Shown: positions 40,615 through 50,362, numbered from the stretch's first letter. The stretch is DNA of 64,000 nt from an uncultured Sphingomonadaceae bacterium (GCA_947499255.1 CANMNF010000003.1:186001-250000); one strand, 5' to 3'. Made by a program: numbers and translations. The notes: a model not told the origin generated them from the letters alone.

Positions 40615-42250
40615 TGGCCAGCATCCGGCGCAGGGCAGCGGTGGCGCGGTCGGGCTGTTTGGCGGCGAAATCCCGGGTCAGGCCGATTTGTTCGCGCAGT
40701 TCTGCTTCATCCAGCGATCCGGTGCCTTCCCCTTCTGCAGCAGGGTAAGCGATGGCGGATTGTGCGGGTTTCTTGGCGGTTTTCGCCTCGCTTGATGGTT
40801 TGTCGGAGGCAGAGGCGGATGTGGGCGGATTAAGCCGCGCGGTAATTGCTTTGAGCAGCGGACGCACAATCATGAAGAATGCCAGGATCACTGCGATCAG
40901 CGCGACCGTGTGGCGCACAACCATCGCGAACCAGCCGGTTTCATAAAATGGAGGCTGGGCCAATTCAGTGACTTCAAACGTACCCGGCATCACGGTCACT
41001 TCATCGCCGCGTTCAGGCACTGCGCCCACAGCGCTGGCGATCAAAGCTTGCAATTGTTCTTCATCAGCAGGCGCAATTTGGGTGAGCGCTTCGGAGCTGA
41101 CGGCGACGGCGACACTCAGACGTTTGATCGCGCCGGGCGTGCTGGTGGACACGGCCACTTCGCGGCCCAGCTCATAGGTGCGCTGCGCGCTGCTTTCCCC
41201 ATTGGTGATGGTTTGCGCTTCGGGCGCGCCAAGTGCTGTTTCGTTGGCGGGGACCAGTGTTGCATCGGGCGGCGGAGTGTTGGCTAAGACGCCCGGCACA
41301 CCGCCAACACCGCCAGCAATGCCATTGTCACCGCGCGTGCTTTCGCGCCGCGTTTCTGCGCGGATTACGCCTTGTGGGTCATAGCTTTCGCGCGCGCTGG
41401 TCACCTCATCCATATTGAGTTCGACCTGCACTTCGCTGGAGAAGCTGCCACCGCCCAGCATGGGGATGAGCAGCGCCGCGATTTGCGCGCGCAATTTGTC
41501 TTCATATTCGCGTTGCAGCGTCAGGCCTTCGCCGCCCGCGCTTTGCCGTTCGGACAACAATTGCCCGCGTTGGTTGGCAACGCGCACCATTTCCGGCAGC
41601 ATTCCAGGAACAGATCCGGCCACCAGATTGACGATCGCTCTGACCTGATCATCGGACAAAGACCGTCCGCGTGCCAGCCGCACCATAACCGAGGCCGACG
41701 GCGGTGCATTTTCGCGAATGAACACGGAGCGCTCGGCCTGGGCGAGATGCACGCGCACCGCTTCCACACCGTCAATTTCCATAATTGTGCGCGTCAGTTC
41801 CTGCTCTCGCACATTGCGCAGGCGTTCGCCTTCCAGCGTGCGGCTGGCCCCGATGGGCAGACTGTCAAGCATTTGGGCGGAGCTTTCCGGACTGGCGAGG
41901 GCGCCATCGCTGGCGACCAGCATCCGCGCACGGTACAGATCTTCTTCCGCCACGGTGAGCGATCCGGTGCCGGTGTCGATACGGTAAGCAATGCTGCCTT
42001 GATCGAGCGCTTGTGCAACAGCAGCGCGTTCTCCATCAGAAAGGCTGGCATACAAAATGCGCTGCGGCCCGGTGGCGAGCGAGATATACAAGATCACCGC
42101 CAGCGCCAGCGCGCCCAAGCCAACAAGCATCGGGATCGCTTTTCGTAAAGCAGGCTGTCCAAAGGCGCCGCGCAGCGCATTGGCTGCTCCGTTTTCAAGG
42201 GACACAGGAGGCGCAGCAGGAGCGGTGGAGGCAGGCAGCGTATCGGCCAT
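40598..42250 (-). CDS. fliF: Flagellar MS-ring protein FliF
   Basis: LDQGSIAYRIDTGTGSLTVAEEDLYRARMLVASDG...ERLRNVREQELTRTIMEIDGVEAVRVHLAQAERSVFIRE. Confidence 0.96.
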   Translation of the reverse strand: MADTLPASTAPAAPPVSLENGAANALRGAFGQPALRKAIPMLVGLGALALAVILYISLATGPQRILYASLSDGERAAVAQALDQGSIAYRIDTGTGSLTVAEEDLYRARMLVASDGALASPESSAQMLDSLPIGASRTLEGERLRNVREQELTRTIMEIDGVEAVRVHLAQAERSVFIRENAPPSASVMVRLARGRSLSDDQVRAIVNLVAGSVPGMLPEMVRVANQRGQLLSERQSAGGEGLTLQREYEDKLRAQIAALLIPMLGGGSFSSEVQVELNMDEVTSARESYDPQGVIRAETRRESTRGDNGIAGGVGGVPGVLANTPPPDATLVPANETALGAPEAQTITNGESSAQRTYELGREVAVSTSTPGAIKRLSVAVAVSSEALTQIAPADEEQLQALIASAVGAVPERGDEVTVMPGTFEVTELAQPPFYETGWFAMVVRHTVALIAVILAFFMIVRPLLKAITARLNPPTSASASDKPSSEAKTAKKPAQSAIAYPAAEGEGTGSLDEAELREQIGLTRDFAAKQPDRATAALRRMLANGAEA

Positions 42251-42253
42251 CTA

Positions 42254-42634
42254 TCAAATGCCCATCCGCATGACGTCTTGATAGGCAGTCAGCAGCTTGT
42301 TGCGCACTTGCAAGGTCGCTTCAAAGGCAATGCCTGCCTCTTCACGCGCCAGCATCACTTGCGCCACATCGGCCACTTCGCCGCGCTGATACGCCTCGCC
42401 TATCTGACTTGAACGTGATTGCGCATCGTTGACTGATGACAGCGCTTGGGAGAGCGTATCGGCGAAACTGCCCGCAGCGCCGCCAGCAGGGTCAATGGCG
42501 GGCTTGGCAGCGCCGCCAGTGGGCGGTTGCAGGCCTTTGAGCGCTTCGGATTGGTCGATCAGCTGGCGGCGCAGGGCAATGATTTCCTGCACACTGCCCG
42601 CGCTGCCGCCACCCGGAGGAATGGCGGTGCTCAT
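42254..42634 (-). CDS. fliE: Flagellar hook-basal body protein FliE
   Basis: SFADTLSQALSSVNDAQSRSSQIGEAYQRGEVADVAQVMLAREEAGIAFEATLQVRNKLLTAYQDVMRMGI. Confidence 0.93.
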   Translation of the reverse strand: MSTAIPPGGGSAGSVQEIIALRRQLIDQSEALKGLQPPTGGAAKPAIDPAGGAAGSFADTLSQALSSVNDAQSRSSQIGEAYQRGEVADVAQVMLAREEAGIAFEATLQVRNKLLTAYQDVMRMGI

Positions 42635-43914
42635 GCGTGGCCTCCAACGGCTTTCGTGCTGTCAAAGGCCATGCCGGCTTCGCGCATTTCGGCAAGGCGA
42701 TAGCGCAAGGTACGCTCCGATATGCCAAGCAGGCTTGCGGTATCGGCACGGTGACCATCGCACCGGTCAAGCGCATCAAGGATGGCTTGCGCTTCGCTAT
42801 CGCGGACAACATTGGCAAGGCTGCGCGGGGTTGTGGCAGGGTGCAGCGCAACAACCGTTCCGCCTTGCTCCGTGGGTTCATCGCGCACGCTATCAAAGAT
42901 GATGTGCTGGGCAGCGATCACATCCGTACCTTCGGCCAGAACCATCGCGCGGCGCATCACATTTTCCAGCTCACGCACATTGCCGGGCCATTTATGCGCG
43001 CCCAATCGCGCCATTGCATCGCAGCTGATCCAGGGGACGCGGCCAACAGGGGGCGAATGGCGCAGCAGCATTGCAAAGGCGAGCGGAGCAATATCAGCAG
43101 GACGCTGCGATAGCGGGCCAAGGCTGATGGGAAAAACATTAAGGCGGTAATACAGGTCAGCGCGCAATCGCCCTTCGGCGACCTCTACGGGGAGATCGCG
43201 ATTGGCGCAGGCGATAATGCGCACATTCACAGGCACAGGCCGCGTCGCGCCAACAGGCACAACTTCGCGTTCCTGCAATGCGCGCAGCAATTTGGCTTGC
43301 AGGCCCACTGGCATTTCGGCAATTTCGTCAAGCAGCAAAGTGCCGCCATCAGCTGCGCGGAAAAACCCTTCGCCTGATGCAGAAGCGCCGGTGTAAGCGC
43401 CTTTTACGTGGCCAAACAGCATCGCCTCCAGCATGGTTTCTGGCATGGCGGCGCAGTTGATCGCGATAAAAGGCTGATCAGCGCGGGGGGATGCTTGATG
43501 GACAAACCGGGCGAGGACTTCTTTGCCGGTGCCCGTTGGCCCTTCGATCAAAACCGGCACATCGCTGAATGCAACACGTTGCGCCAATGACAGCATCGCA
43601 AGGCTAGAAGGATCAGCGCATATTGGCGCGCCCGGCATCGATCCCGCCGCTATAGTAGCAGCGATAGCGCTGGGCTCTTCACAAGGCGTATAGCTTAACG
43701 AAAGGCGTGTTTCACCGAGGCGATCAAGACGGCATTCGTTGGCCTTGGTCAGCAAAACAGCGCTTTCATTGCAACGCCGCGCCGGGATGGGAGCTGCTGC
43801 ATCACACAGGACCACGCTGCCCGTTTCAGGCAAAAGTTCAAAAGCTGCGCGCGCCAAACTGGCGACAGGTGCGTGATCTTTTTCTACCTGTTTTGTCAGC
43901 GTTACCGCAGTCAT
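42631..43914 (-). CDS. Sigma54-dependent flagellar transcriptional activator (AAA+ plus Fis-type HTH, FlbD/FleQ-like, no canonical receiver)
   Basis: IEGPTGTGKEVLARFVH, GHVKGAYTGASASGEGFFRAADGGTLLLDEIAEMP, KWPGNVRELENVMRRAM, C-terminal HTH; ATGA overlap with fliE. Confidence 0.9.
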   Translation of the reverse strand: MTAVTLTKQVEKDHAPVASLARAAFELLPETGSVVLCDAAAPIPARRCNESAVLLTKANECRLDRLGETRLSLSYTPCEEPSAIAATIAAGSMPGAPICADPSSLAMLSLAQRVAFSDVPVLIEGPTGTGKEVLARFVHQASPRADQPFIAINCAAMPETMLEAMLFGHVKGAYTGASASGEGFFRAADGGTLLLDEIAEMPVGLQAKLLRALQEREVVPVGATRPVPVNVRIIACANRDLPVEVAEGRLRADLYYRLNVFPISLGPLSQRPADIAPLAFAMLLRHSPPVGRVPWISCDAMARLGAHKWPGNVRELENVMRRAMVLAEGTDVIAAQHIIFDSVRDEPTEQGGTVVALHPATTPRSLANVVRDSEAQAILDALDRCDGHRADTASLLGISERTLRYRLAEMREAGMAFDSTKAVGGHA

Positions 43915-44135
43915 TTCCCGGCCCCTTGTTAACCTTGAATTACGGATGCTTTCTGGGCGCAAACGACGAATGGGTGGGAAATTAAACCCACTGTAAAACC
44001 ACCTACGCATTTTGGCCGGTTGGGGCTGTCACCGGCCACCCGTGGCCCTTAAAGTTGGCGCTTGCCGGTCGCTCTTATTGGGGACAGTCACGAACCAATC
44101 AGGCTGTGGCTTTCACAATGAAGAGGGAAAGAACA

Positions 44136-44954
44136 ATGGTTGTAATCAATTCAAATATCAGTGCCTTGCGCGCCGCCAATGCGAGCATGCAGGCCGACAA
44201 AATGATGGGTGTAGCAATGGAGCGCCTGTCTACAGGCCGCCGGATCAATGGCGCGAAGGACGACGCTGCCGGCCTTGCTATTGCGACCCAGCAAACCGCC
44301 GATATCCGCGCGATCAATCAGGGCATTCGTAACGCGAATGACGGCATCGCTTTGGCGCAAACCGCTGAAGGCGCACTGGATGAAGTTTCCAACATGCTCC
44401 AACGTGTTCGCGAACTGGCAGTGCAATCCAGCACAGGGACATATTCCGATACCGAACGGGCTTACATGAACACCGAAGTGACCGAGCTGCAATCGCAGAT
44501 TGATGACATTCTCACCAACACAACGTTCAACGATGTGACCTTGTTCTCGACCACATCTGGCACCGATGTCGATTTCTCGATTGCGATTGATGCTACGCAA
44601 ACTGTGACGCTGACAAGCGCTGGCGTGGATGGCACGACTGTGTCCAGTTCAGCGCTTGATGTCTCCGGGGCCACGGCTGCCGGGACGACGATTACCAATG
44701 TCGATAGCGCGCTCGACAGCATCGCTTCAACCAGAGCCACTTTGGGCGCCGGGCAGAACCGTCTGGAATCAGCGATTTCGAACCTGACGACGCAATCAAC
44801 CAACCTTGCCGATGCACGGTCGCGGATCATGGATGCCGACTATTCGGCTGAGACGACCGCTCTTGCCAAGGCGCAAATCCTTGCTCAGGCATCCACCGCG
44901 ATGCTGGCGCAGGCGAATTTGAGCCAACAAAATGTCCTGTCGCTGCTGCGGTAA
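44136..44954 (+). CDS. fliC: Flagellin (short, 272 aa)
   Basis: MVVINSNISALRAANASMQADKMMGVAMERLSTGRRINGAKDDAAGLAIATQQTADIR...ARSRIMDADYSAETTALAKAQILAQASTAMLAQANLSQQNVLSLLR. Confidence 0.97.
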   Translation: MVVINSNISALRAANASMQADKMMGVAMERLSTGRRINGAKDDAAGLAIATQQTADIRAINQGIRNANDGIALAQTAEGALDEVSNMLQRVRELAVQSSTGTYSDTERAYMNTEVTELQSQIDDILTNTTFNDVTLFSTTSGTDVDFSIAIDATQTVTLTSAGVDGTTVSSSALDVSGATAAGTTITNVDSALDSIASTRATLGAGQNRLESAISNLTTQSTNLADARSRIMDADYSAETTALAKAQILAQASTAMLAQANLSQQNVLSLLR

Positions 44955-44975
44955 CCCTCGCCGGAGCGATAACGG

Positions 44976-45010
44976 GAAAGCCCGGAGCGTTGTCCACGCT
45001 CCGGGCTTTC
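44976..45010 (+). terminator. Rho-independent terminator of fliC
   Basis: Perfect 14-bp inverted repeat GAAAGCCCGGAGCG - TTGTCCA - CGCTCCGGGCTTTC followed by T-rich sequence. Confidence 0.85.
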
Positions 45011-45094
45011 TTTTGTTTTGGCTTTTGTTTTGGCTTTTGTTTTGGCTTTTGTTTTGGCTTTTGTTTTGGCTTTTGTTTTGGCTTTTGTTTTGGC
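45011..45094. repeat. 12-bp tandem repeat, seven perfect copies of TTTTGTTTTGGC
   Basis: Read directly: (ttttgttttggc)x7 = 84 bp. Confidence 0.97.
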
Positions 45095-45106
45095 ACCGAA
45101 GTTTTG

Positions 45107-47518
45107 TCAGGCAGCTTGCACATGTCGGGGCGCGATTTCAGCGGCCACTTCTTGGCGCAGCGCCGTCGGGCGGAAAGTGACCGCGACCAGCATCGGCTCA
45201 TCCACTTGCTGACCATCCGGCTCAATCACCAGCATCGCTTCTGGGCCATCGCATTGCAAAAGGCCCGGCGCAATTTCATCCATACCATCCAGCACCGGCT
45301 CCACCCGGCTGTGCAGGGTAGTATCGGCCTTCTCGCCTTTAAGGAAATGAGCGACCGGCATGGTCTCCACGCTGGCAAGCTCAATATGCGAATACATCCG
45401 GCCCACCGGCAGCGCGACTGTCATGGCGTTGGCACCGATCGGCAGCGCTGCGACATAAAATCCATCATGGGTTGGGCGCGCTTCGATGACGCTTTGCGAT
45501 GTTTCCTCCCCATCCAGGAATATGGCGGGCAAAGGCAGGCACTCCTCAGCAAAATCGGTATAGGTGAAGTCGAGCCCAAAGCGGCGCTGCGCAAACAGCG
45601 ACAGGCGAACGGACATATCCGTTTGCGATAGCTCGGCGGGCAGATACATCCGCTCTGACCCTTTCATGTAGAACAGCCCGCGCGTGCGCAGACCTGCCTG
45701 CGCAACCCTGTGATCGAAAAGCGGCACAGTGCGCTCACTGCCCAAATTCACATCATGCTCAAAATCGGCGATCACGCTGAGTTCGTCGGGCATGGGCAAG
45801 AACATCAGCCGCAGCAAAGCAGCGCTGGCCGCATCACGCCATTGCGGCAAATTATCGCGCGCACTCCCGCGTTTGGTCAGCGGGCCGCAAGCGGTGCGCA
45901 CAAAATCGAGCGCGCCGGCCTGCACCCCATCGCGCACCACGCTTTGGCGTTCTTTAATATCGTTGGCGCGGCGAATGGGCGTGCCATCCTCTTCATAATC
46001 CACGACAGAACCCATGCTGGCGGTACAAAGCTGTTCAAGCACCGCAACATTGGCGCACATCGCTTCGAGCAATTGCGGATCATGGGTTTGCGTTGAAAAC
46101 AGGCCGGTCTTGTCGAGGCCGGGACAGTCCTTTTCACGCAACAAAAGATAACGCCCCGCCACATGAACGCCGAGCCGATCTTGCAACAAGCCATCGATGC
46201 GGTTTTGCACCGTGCCGTTATAGCCCAGATCGACCAGCATCAAGACGTCGCCTGTTTGGGGATCACACAGCTTTTTGACATGCGCGATCAACCGGTCGGC
46301 AAAGGCACCCGCACGGCGCGCGAGTTGTTTCTGCCGTGTCCCGTGGCGGATATCAGACAACAGCGCATGGCTGGCCGTTTCCGGGCCATCCTCTTCCATC
46401 TTCAGCCGGGCGATTTCTTCTTGTGTAAACAAGACCTGCCGAGCCAAAGTTGGCGGGTTGAGGCCAAATTCGCGCTCCACATGGCGTTTGATCGCGCCGG
46501 GTTTGGCAAGGGCCGCAGCGGTGGCGGTGTATCGGCTGATTTCAGCGGCATGGCTGCTTTCCAGATCGCCACCGGACATGTGGTGCACTTCGCGCGGCAA
46601 ATGGCCATCGCGCATCAGAAACAGCCAATGAACTTTGCCGGCATGCTGCGTGGCCAAAGCCTTCGCCTCCTCTTGCAGCCAAAGCTCATAGGCATGAAAT
46701 AGCGGGCCCAGCGTTGTCAGCCCAAGCGCGTGGGCAGCATCGGCGCACTGCGGCTCTGCCACGGCCAAAGCGGCGCGGTGCGGCTGTGCGCCGTGCACCG
46801 TTTCAGCATGCGGGCCGCGCACCATGGCGGCCATGCTGGCCTCCAGACGAAGGCGTTTTTTGGCAGGCTTGGTGAATTGTTCCAGATGCAGAGCGGTGAT
46901 CCCGGCGCGTGTCGCGCCATCATAATCCGCCACCGGGTTATCGCCGATATGCAGGATGCTGTCAGGCGCCACTTTGAGCTTTTTGAGAACATCATCAAAC
47001 ATCCCTTCGGCTTTGGATCGGCCGATTTGGGAAGAGCAATAAACCCGGTCAATCAACCCTGCGACGTCGATCCCGGCAGCGCGCATGATGAGGCCGCGCA
47101 ATTGATCAACAGAGCAATAGGTGTCCGAGACGATCACCACCTGCAATCCGGCCGCTTTCGCAGCGCGCATCAGCTCCACCGTGGGCGCGAAGGCAAAGCA
47201 GTGTTCTGCTTCCAAGGCCAATTCCGCCGCAATCGCTTCCTCGCGCTCGCTTGGGGCGGCATTGGGCAGCAATTCGGCATAGATTTCTGTGAGGCAAACT
47301 TCGCCCCTTCCATGCCGATTGCGCGCAATCAAGCGCGCTTCGCCTTCGGCCTGAACGCGTTGTTGTAAAGTGCATAGTGGCAGCTGCGTAAAGACATGAA
47401 CGGGCGCATGGGTATCGCGCCATAACAGCGTATCAAAGCAATCCAGCGATAGGGTGGTGAGGCCCTCAAACCCCTCCAAAGCGCGCGGTAATTCGGCCGG
47501 TGTGATGGTGCGTGGCAT
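45107..47518 (-). CDS. Large HAD-superfamily-like protein (COG5610-like), 803 aa, in flagellar locus
   Basis: HAD motifs: LSLDCFDTLLWR, VVIVSDTYCS, IGRSKAEGMFDDVLKKL, ILHIGDNPVADYDGA; long uncharacterised C-terminal region. Confidence 0.75.
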   Translation of the reverse strand: MPRTITPAELPRALEGFEGLTTLSLDCFDTLLWRDTHAPVHVFTQLPLCTLQQRVQAEGEARLIARNRHGRGEVCLTEIYAELLPNAAPSEREEAIAAELALEAEHCFAFAPTVELMRAAKAAGLQVVIVSDTYCSVDQLRGLIMRAAGIDVAGLIDRVYCSSQIGRSKAEGMFDDVLKKLKVAPDSILHIGDNPVADYDGATRAGITALHLEQFTKPAKKRLRLEASMAAMVRGPHAETVHGAQPHRAALAVAEPQCADAAHALGLTTLGPLFHAYELWLQEEAKALATQHAGKVHWLFLMRDGHLPREVHHMSGGDLESSHAAEISRYTATAAALAKPGAIKRHVEREFGLNPPTLARQVLFTQEEIARLKMEEDGPETASHALLSDIRHGTRQKQLARRAGAFADRLIAHVKKLCDPQTGDVLMLVDLGYNGTVQNRIDGLLQDRLGVHVAGRYLLLREKDCPGLDKTGLFSTQTHDPQLLEAMCANVAVLEQLCTASMGSVVDYEEDGTPIRRANDIKERQSVVRDGVQAGALDFVRTACGPLTKRGSARDNLPQWRDAASAALLRLMFLPMPDELSVIADFEHDVNLGSERTVPLFDHRVAQAGLRTRGLFYMKGSERMYLPAELSQTDMSVRLSLFAQRRFGLDFTYTDFAEECLPLPAIFLDGEETSQSVIEARPTHDGFYVAALPIGANAMTVALPVGRMYSHIELASVETMPVAHFLKGEKADTTLHSRVEPVLDGMDEIAPGLLQCDGPEAMLVIEPDGQQVDEPMLVAVTFRPTALRQEVAAEIAPRHVQAA

Positions 47519-47625
47519 AGCAGCGGTACCCTTTATAAAATGATGGGCGCTGGAATATGCAGCTATGGTCAATAGGCACTGAGCATAAGGATAAGGGTTG
47601 GCGCGTAGAATGGCGCGCGGTCCTG

Positions 47626-48510
47626 TTAACGGAGCGCTTCGCCTGCGGGATTAAGCGTGATCGACATACGGCGATTGCGCGGATCTTCGGGATTGTCTGC
47701 GATCAAAGGTTCACGGTCAGCCACGCCTTCGATGCGGTGAATGCGGTCCACCGGAATGGAGTGACGCATCAATTCCTGCCGGGTGGCTTCTGCACGGCCC
47801 GCCGATAGCGACCAATTGTTTGCCACAACGCCGGGGCGCCAGGGCAAGGCATCGGTATGGCCGCGAATGGTGATTTCTTCATCGCCTTCCTCAATCACTT
47901 CGCTAACCAGTTCTAGCAGATCGCGCGCATCGGCTTGCAACACCGTAGTGCCCAGCGAAAACATTGAGAAATCAGCATCATCGATCAAATCAATGCGCAC
48001 GCCGCGCGTGGTGTTCATCACCCGCACCTGACGCGCAAGGCGATGCAGGCTGCGCGATTGTGCGAGCTTTTCGTCAATGCGCTGTTTTAGCTCTTCAGCG
48101 CGCCGGGTTTTGGTTGAAGCCACTGTGCCCTCGCGCGGACCGCCTGTTGCATCGCGTGGAATGGTAATAGACTTTGTACCGGTTTGGCCTGCAGCATTGG
48201 GGTAATTATCCACATCGGTTATCGATGATCCGCCCAGCAATCCATCAGCGCCCGCACTGCCTGCGCGCATTTTGACCAGCGTTGGGGTGAAGTGATCGGC
48301 AATGCCTTTGCGCTGATCCTCTGTGGTTGCGCCCAGCAGCCATAGCATCAGGAAGAACGCCATCATCGCAGTCACAAAGTCGGCATAGGCCACTTTCCAC
48401 GCGCCGCCATGATGCCCGTCGCCGCCCGACACGATGACTTTCTTGACGATGATCGGGCGCGGCTGTTCCTCGACCAGATCATCATCGCGCGCTTGCGCGG
48501 AGCTGGCCAC
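47626..48510 (-). CDS. motB: Flagellar motor protein MotB (OmpA-like C-terminus)
   Basis: GGAWKVAYADFVTAMMAFFLMLWLLG; ITIRGHTDALPWRPGVVANNWSLSAGRAEATRQEL. Confidence 0.95.
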   Translation of the reverse strand: MASSAQARDDDLVEEQPRPIIVKKVIVSGGDGHHGGAWKVAYADFVTAMMAFFLMLWLLGATTEDQRKGIADHFTPTLVKMRAGSAGADGLLGGSSITDVDNYPNAAGQTGTKSITIPRDATGGPREGTVASTKTRRAEELKQRIDEKLAQSRSLHRLARQVRVMNTTRGVRIDLIDDADFSMFSLGTTVLQADARDLLELVSEVIEEGDEEITIRGHTDALPWRPGVVANNWSLSAGRAEATRQELMRHSIPVDRIHRIEGVADREPLIADNPEDPRNRRMSITLNPAGEALR

Positions 48511-48511
48511 G

Positions 48512-49375
48512 TTACTTGCCTTTCAAATCGTCAAGCAGCTGGATCAAAGGTGGACGGATCGTATGCGGCAGGCCCGAACGCGCGCTTTCCACGGCCAGCG
48601 CATGGGGATAGCCATGCAGGCTGGCGATCAGCACTTGTTTGACCGAATGAAAGATCTTGGCGTCCTCCTCATTGATCTGTTTGAGCCGTCCGGCCAGCGG
48701 ACCCACCGCGCCATAAGCCAGCAGCACGCCCAAAAACGTCCCCACCAAAGCCGCACCGATCATTTTGCCCAGAACCTCAGGCGGTTCATCGATTGAACCC
48801 ATCGTTTTCACAATGCCCAAAACGGCCGCCACAATGCCCAATGCAGGCAACGCATCGGCAAGGTTCTGGATCGCATGTGCGGGCTCTTCCATCTCGTGCA
48901 GATTGGATTTGATGGCGTTATCCATGATTTCCTCGATCGCATGCGTTTCCAGCGAACCGGATGAGACGACCATCAAAGTCAGCGTGTCGCAGATAAGCGA
49001 GGTGACCTCGTGGCTTTTGAGGATGCCGGGATATTCGGCAAAAACAGCTGAACCATTGGGGTCCATCACATGCATTTCCAGCGCCACGGGGCCTTCTGTT
49101 TTGAGGATGCGCATCAGTTTCCCGACCAGGGCAATCGCGGCCACATGATCATCGGCTGAATAGCGTGGTCCTTTAAAAATACGCGCAAATCCGCCGCCAA
49201 GCGCTTTAAGGTGATGGGGCGAATTGCCTGCCACCAGTGACGCGATGGCGGCCCCGCCAATAATCATCATTTCGATAGGCATGGCCGCAAAAACCGGCCC
49301 CAACGCGCCGCCAGATAGCGCAAAGCCCCCGAATACGAGGACGAATAGAAGCACAAGACCGATTGCGGGAAACAT
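48512..49375 (-). CDS. motA: Flagellar motor stator protein MotA
   Basis: LPALGIVAAVLGIVKTMGSIDEPPEVLGKMIGAALVGTFLGVLLAYGAVGPLAGRLKQ. Confidence 0.95.
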   Translation of the reverse strand: MFPAIGLVLLFVLVFGGFALSGGALGPVFAAMPIEMMIIGGAAIASLVAGNSPHHLKALGGGFARIFKGPRYSADDHVAAIALVGKLMRILKTEGPVALEMHVMDPNGSAVFAEYPGILKSHEVTSLICDTLTLMVVSSGSLETHAIEEIMDNAIKSNLHEMEEPAHAIQNLADALPALGIVAAVLGIVKTMGSIDEPPEVLGKMIGAALVGTFLGVLLAYGAVGPLAGRLKQINEEDAKIFHSVKQVLIASLHGYPHALAVESARSGLPHTIRPPLIQLLDDLKGK

Positions 49376-49442
49376 GGACTGGCAATTCCTCGTAAATGGG
49401 ACGACCGGGGTGGCCGCGCTGGGAGACTGGATCGCGTTGAAG

Positions 49443-50360
49443 TCAGATCGCGTTGAATAGGGTCAGGCCGCTCATGCGAGCAAAAGCGGCTTGGCTCGCT
49501 TCCAGAACGACCAAAGTTTCCTGCAATTCAGCGATGGTGGCCGCAAAATCGACACCGCCAGTGGCAAATTGTTCTTCTGCGCGCGCTTCGCTGGTGGTGA
49601 TCTGGCGATCTTGTACCGTCTCCACCCACGCAACGCGCACGCCGATTGTGGTTTGCGCACGGGTGAGGCTGTCAAGCGCATCGCCAAAGCCTTCCAGAGC
49701 GCCGCGTGCAGCAACGGCAGGATCGCCAGCGCCGCCTTGCAAAGCTTCGCCCAAGGTTTTGACGTAAGCTATCAAATTGGTGGATGCGCCATTGGCGGTG
49801 AAATTAAAGACTTCGGGCCCGGTGACGCCGCGCCCGATTTCTACGCCATCACCCAGATCAACTTGCGCGGGTGCGCTGGTGCCAGCATAAATGGGCGCGC
49901 CGCTCGCATCCAGGATGTAGGCAGGCCCTTCACTATCACCTGCAAAAAGCGGGCGTCCGGCATTGTCCGTGCTGTTGGCGGCGGTTAGCAGATTGTTCGC
50001 AATCGCTTCCAACTCCGCGCCTATTAAAGCGCGATCATCATCGGCCAGCGTATCATTTGCCGCCTGCACGGTAAGTTCGCGCGCGCGGCCTATCTGCGTG
50101 GCTAGAGTGGAGAGGATGTCATCGGCAAATTGCAGCGATTGGCGGGTGTCCTCGGCAGTCGCCTGATCCACTTGCGCCAGCCGATCTGCACGGCTCAGCG
50201 CGCGAAGGCGGGCGGCTGCAACAGGATCATCGGATGAGGCAGAGAGCCGTTCCCCGCTGGCGATTTGCTGTTGCAATCCTTCGGCCTGACGGCGCAAATC
50301 GCCCATCTGCTCGGTTGCCCGGCGAAAGAATGTTGCGGTGCCTGCGCCAATCTCTGTCAT
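49443..50360 (-). CDS. flgL: Flagellar hook-associated protein 3
   Basis: LRRQAEGLQQQIASGERLSASSDDPVAAARLRALSRADRLAQ; between flgK and motA. Confidence 0.88.
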   Translation of the reverse strand: MTEIGAGTATFFRRATEQMGDLRRQAEGLQQQIASGERLSASSDDPVAAARLRALSRADRLAQVDQATAEDTRQSLQFADDILSTLATQIGRARELTVQAANDTLADDDRALIGAELEAIANNLLTAANSTDNAGRPLFAGDSEGPAYILDASGAPIYAGTSAPAQVDLGDGVEIGRGVTGPEVFNFTANGASTNLIAYVKTLGEALQGGAGDPAVAARGALEGFGDALDSLTRAQTTIGVRVAWVETVQDRQITTSEARAEEQFATGGVDFAATIAELQETLVVLEASQAAFARMSGLTLFNAI

Positions 50361-50362
50361 GA

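Noticed and set aside
44011-44080. Candidate sigma54 or sigma28 promoter for fliC
   Set aside because: GG/GC pairs occur only with 9 or 12-nt spacing, and TAAAG lacks a good GCCGATAA partner at the right distance; cannot support a call.
45011-45094. Tandem repeats considered as a CRISPR array
   Set aside because: 12-bp perfect head-to-tail units with no spacers, no cas genes in the window.
44827-45225. Minus-strand ORF encoding (PKQK)n
   Set aside because: Artefact of the 12-bp repeat being stop-free in several frames; overlaps fliC antisense and the HAD gene end, no RBS.
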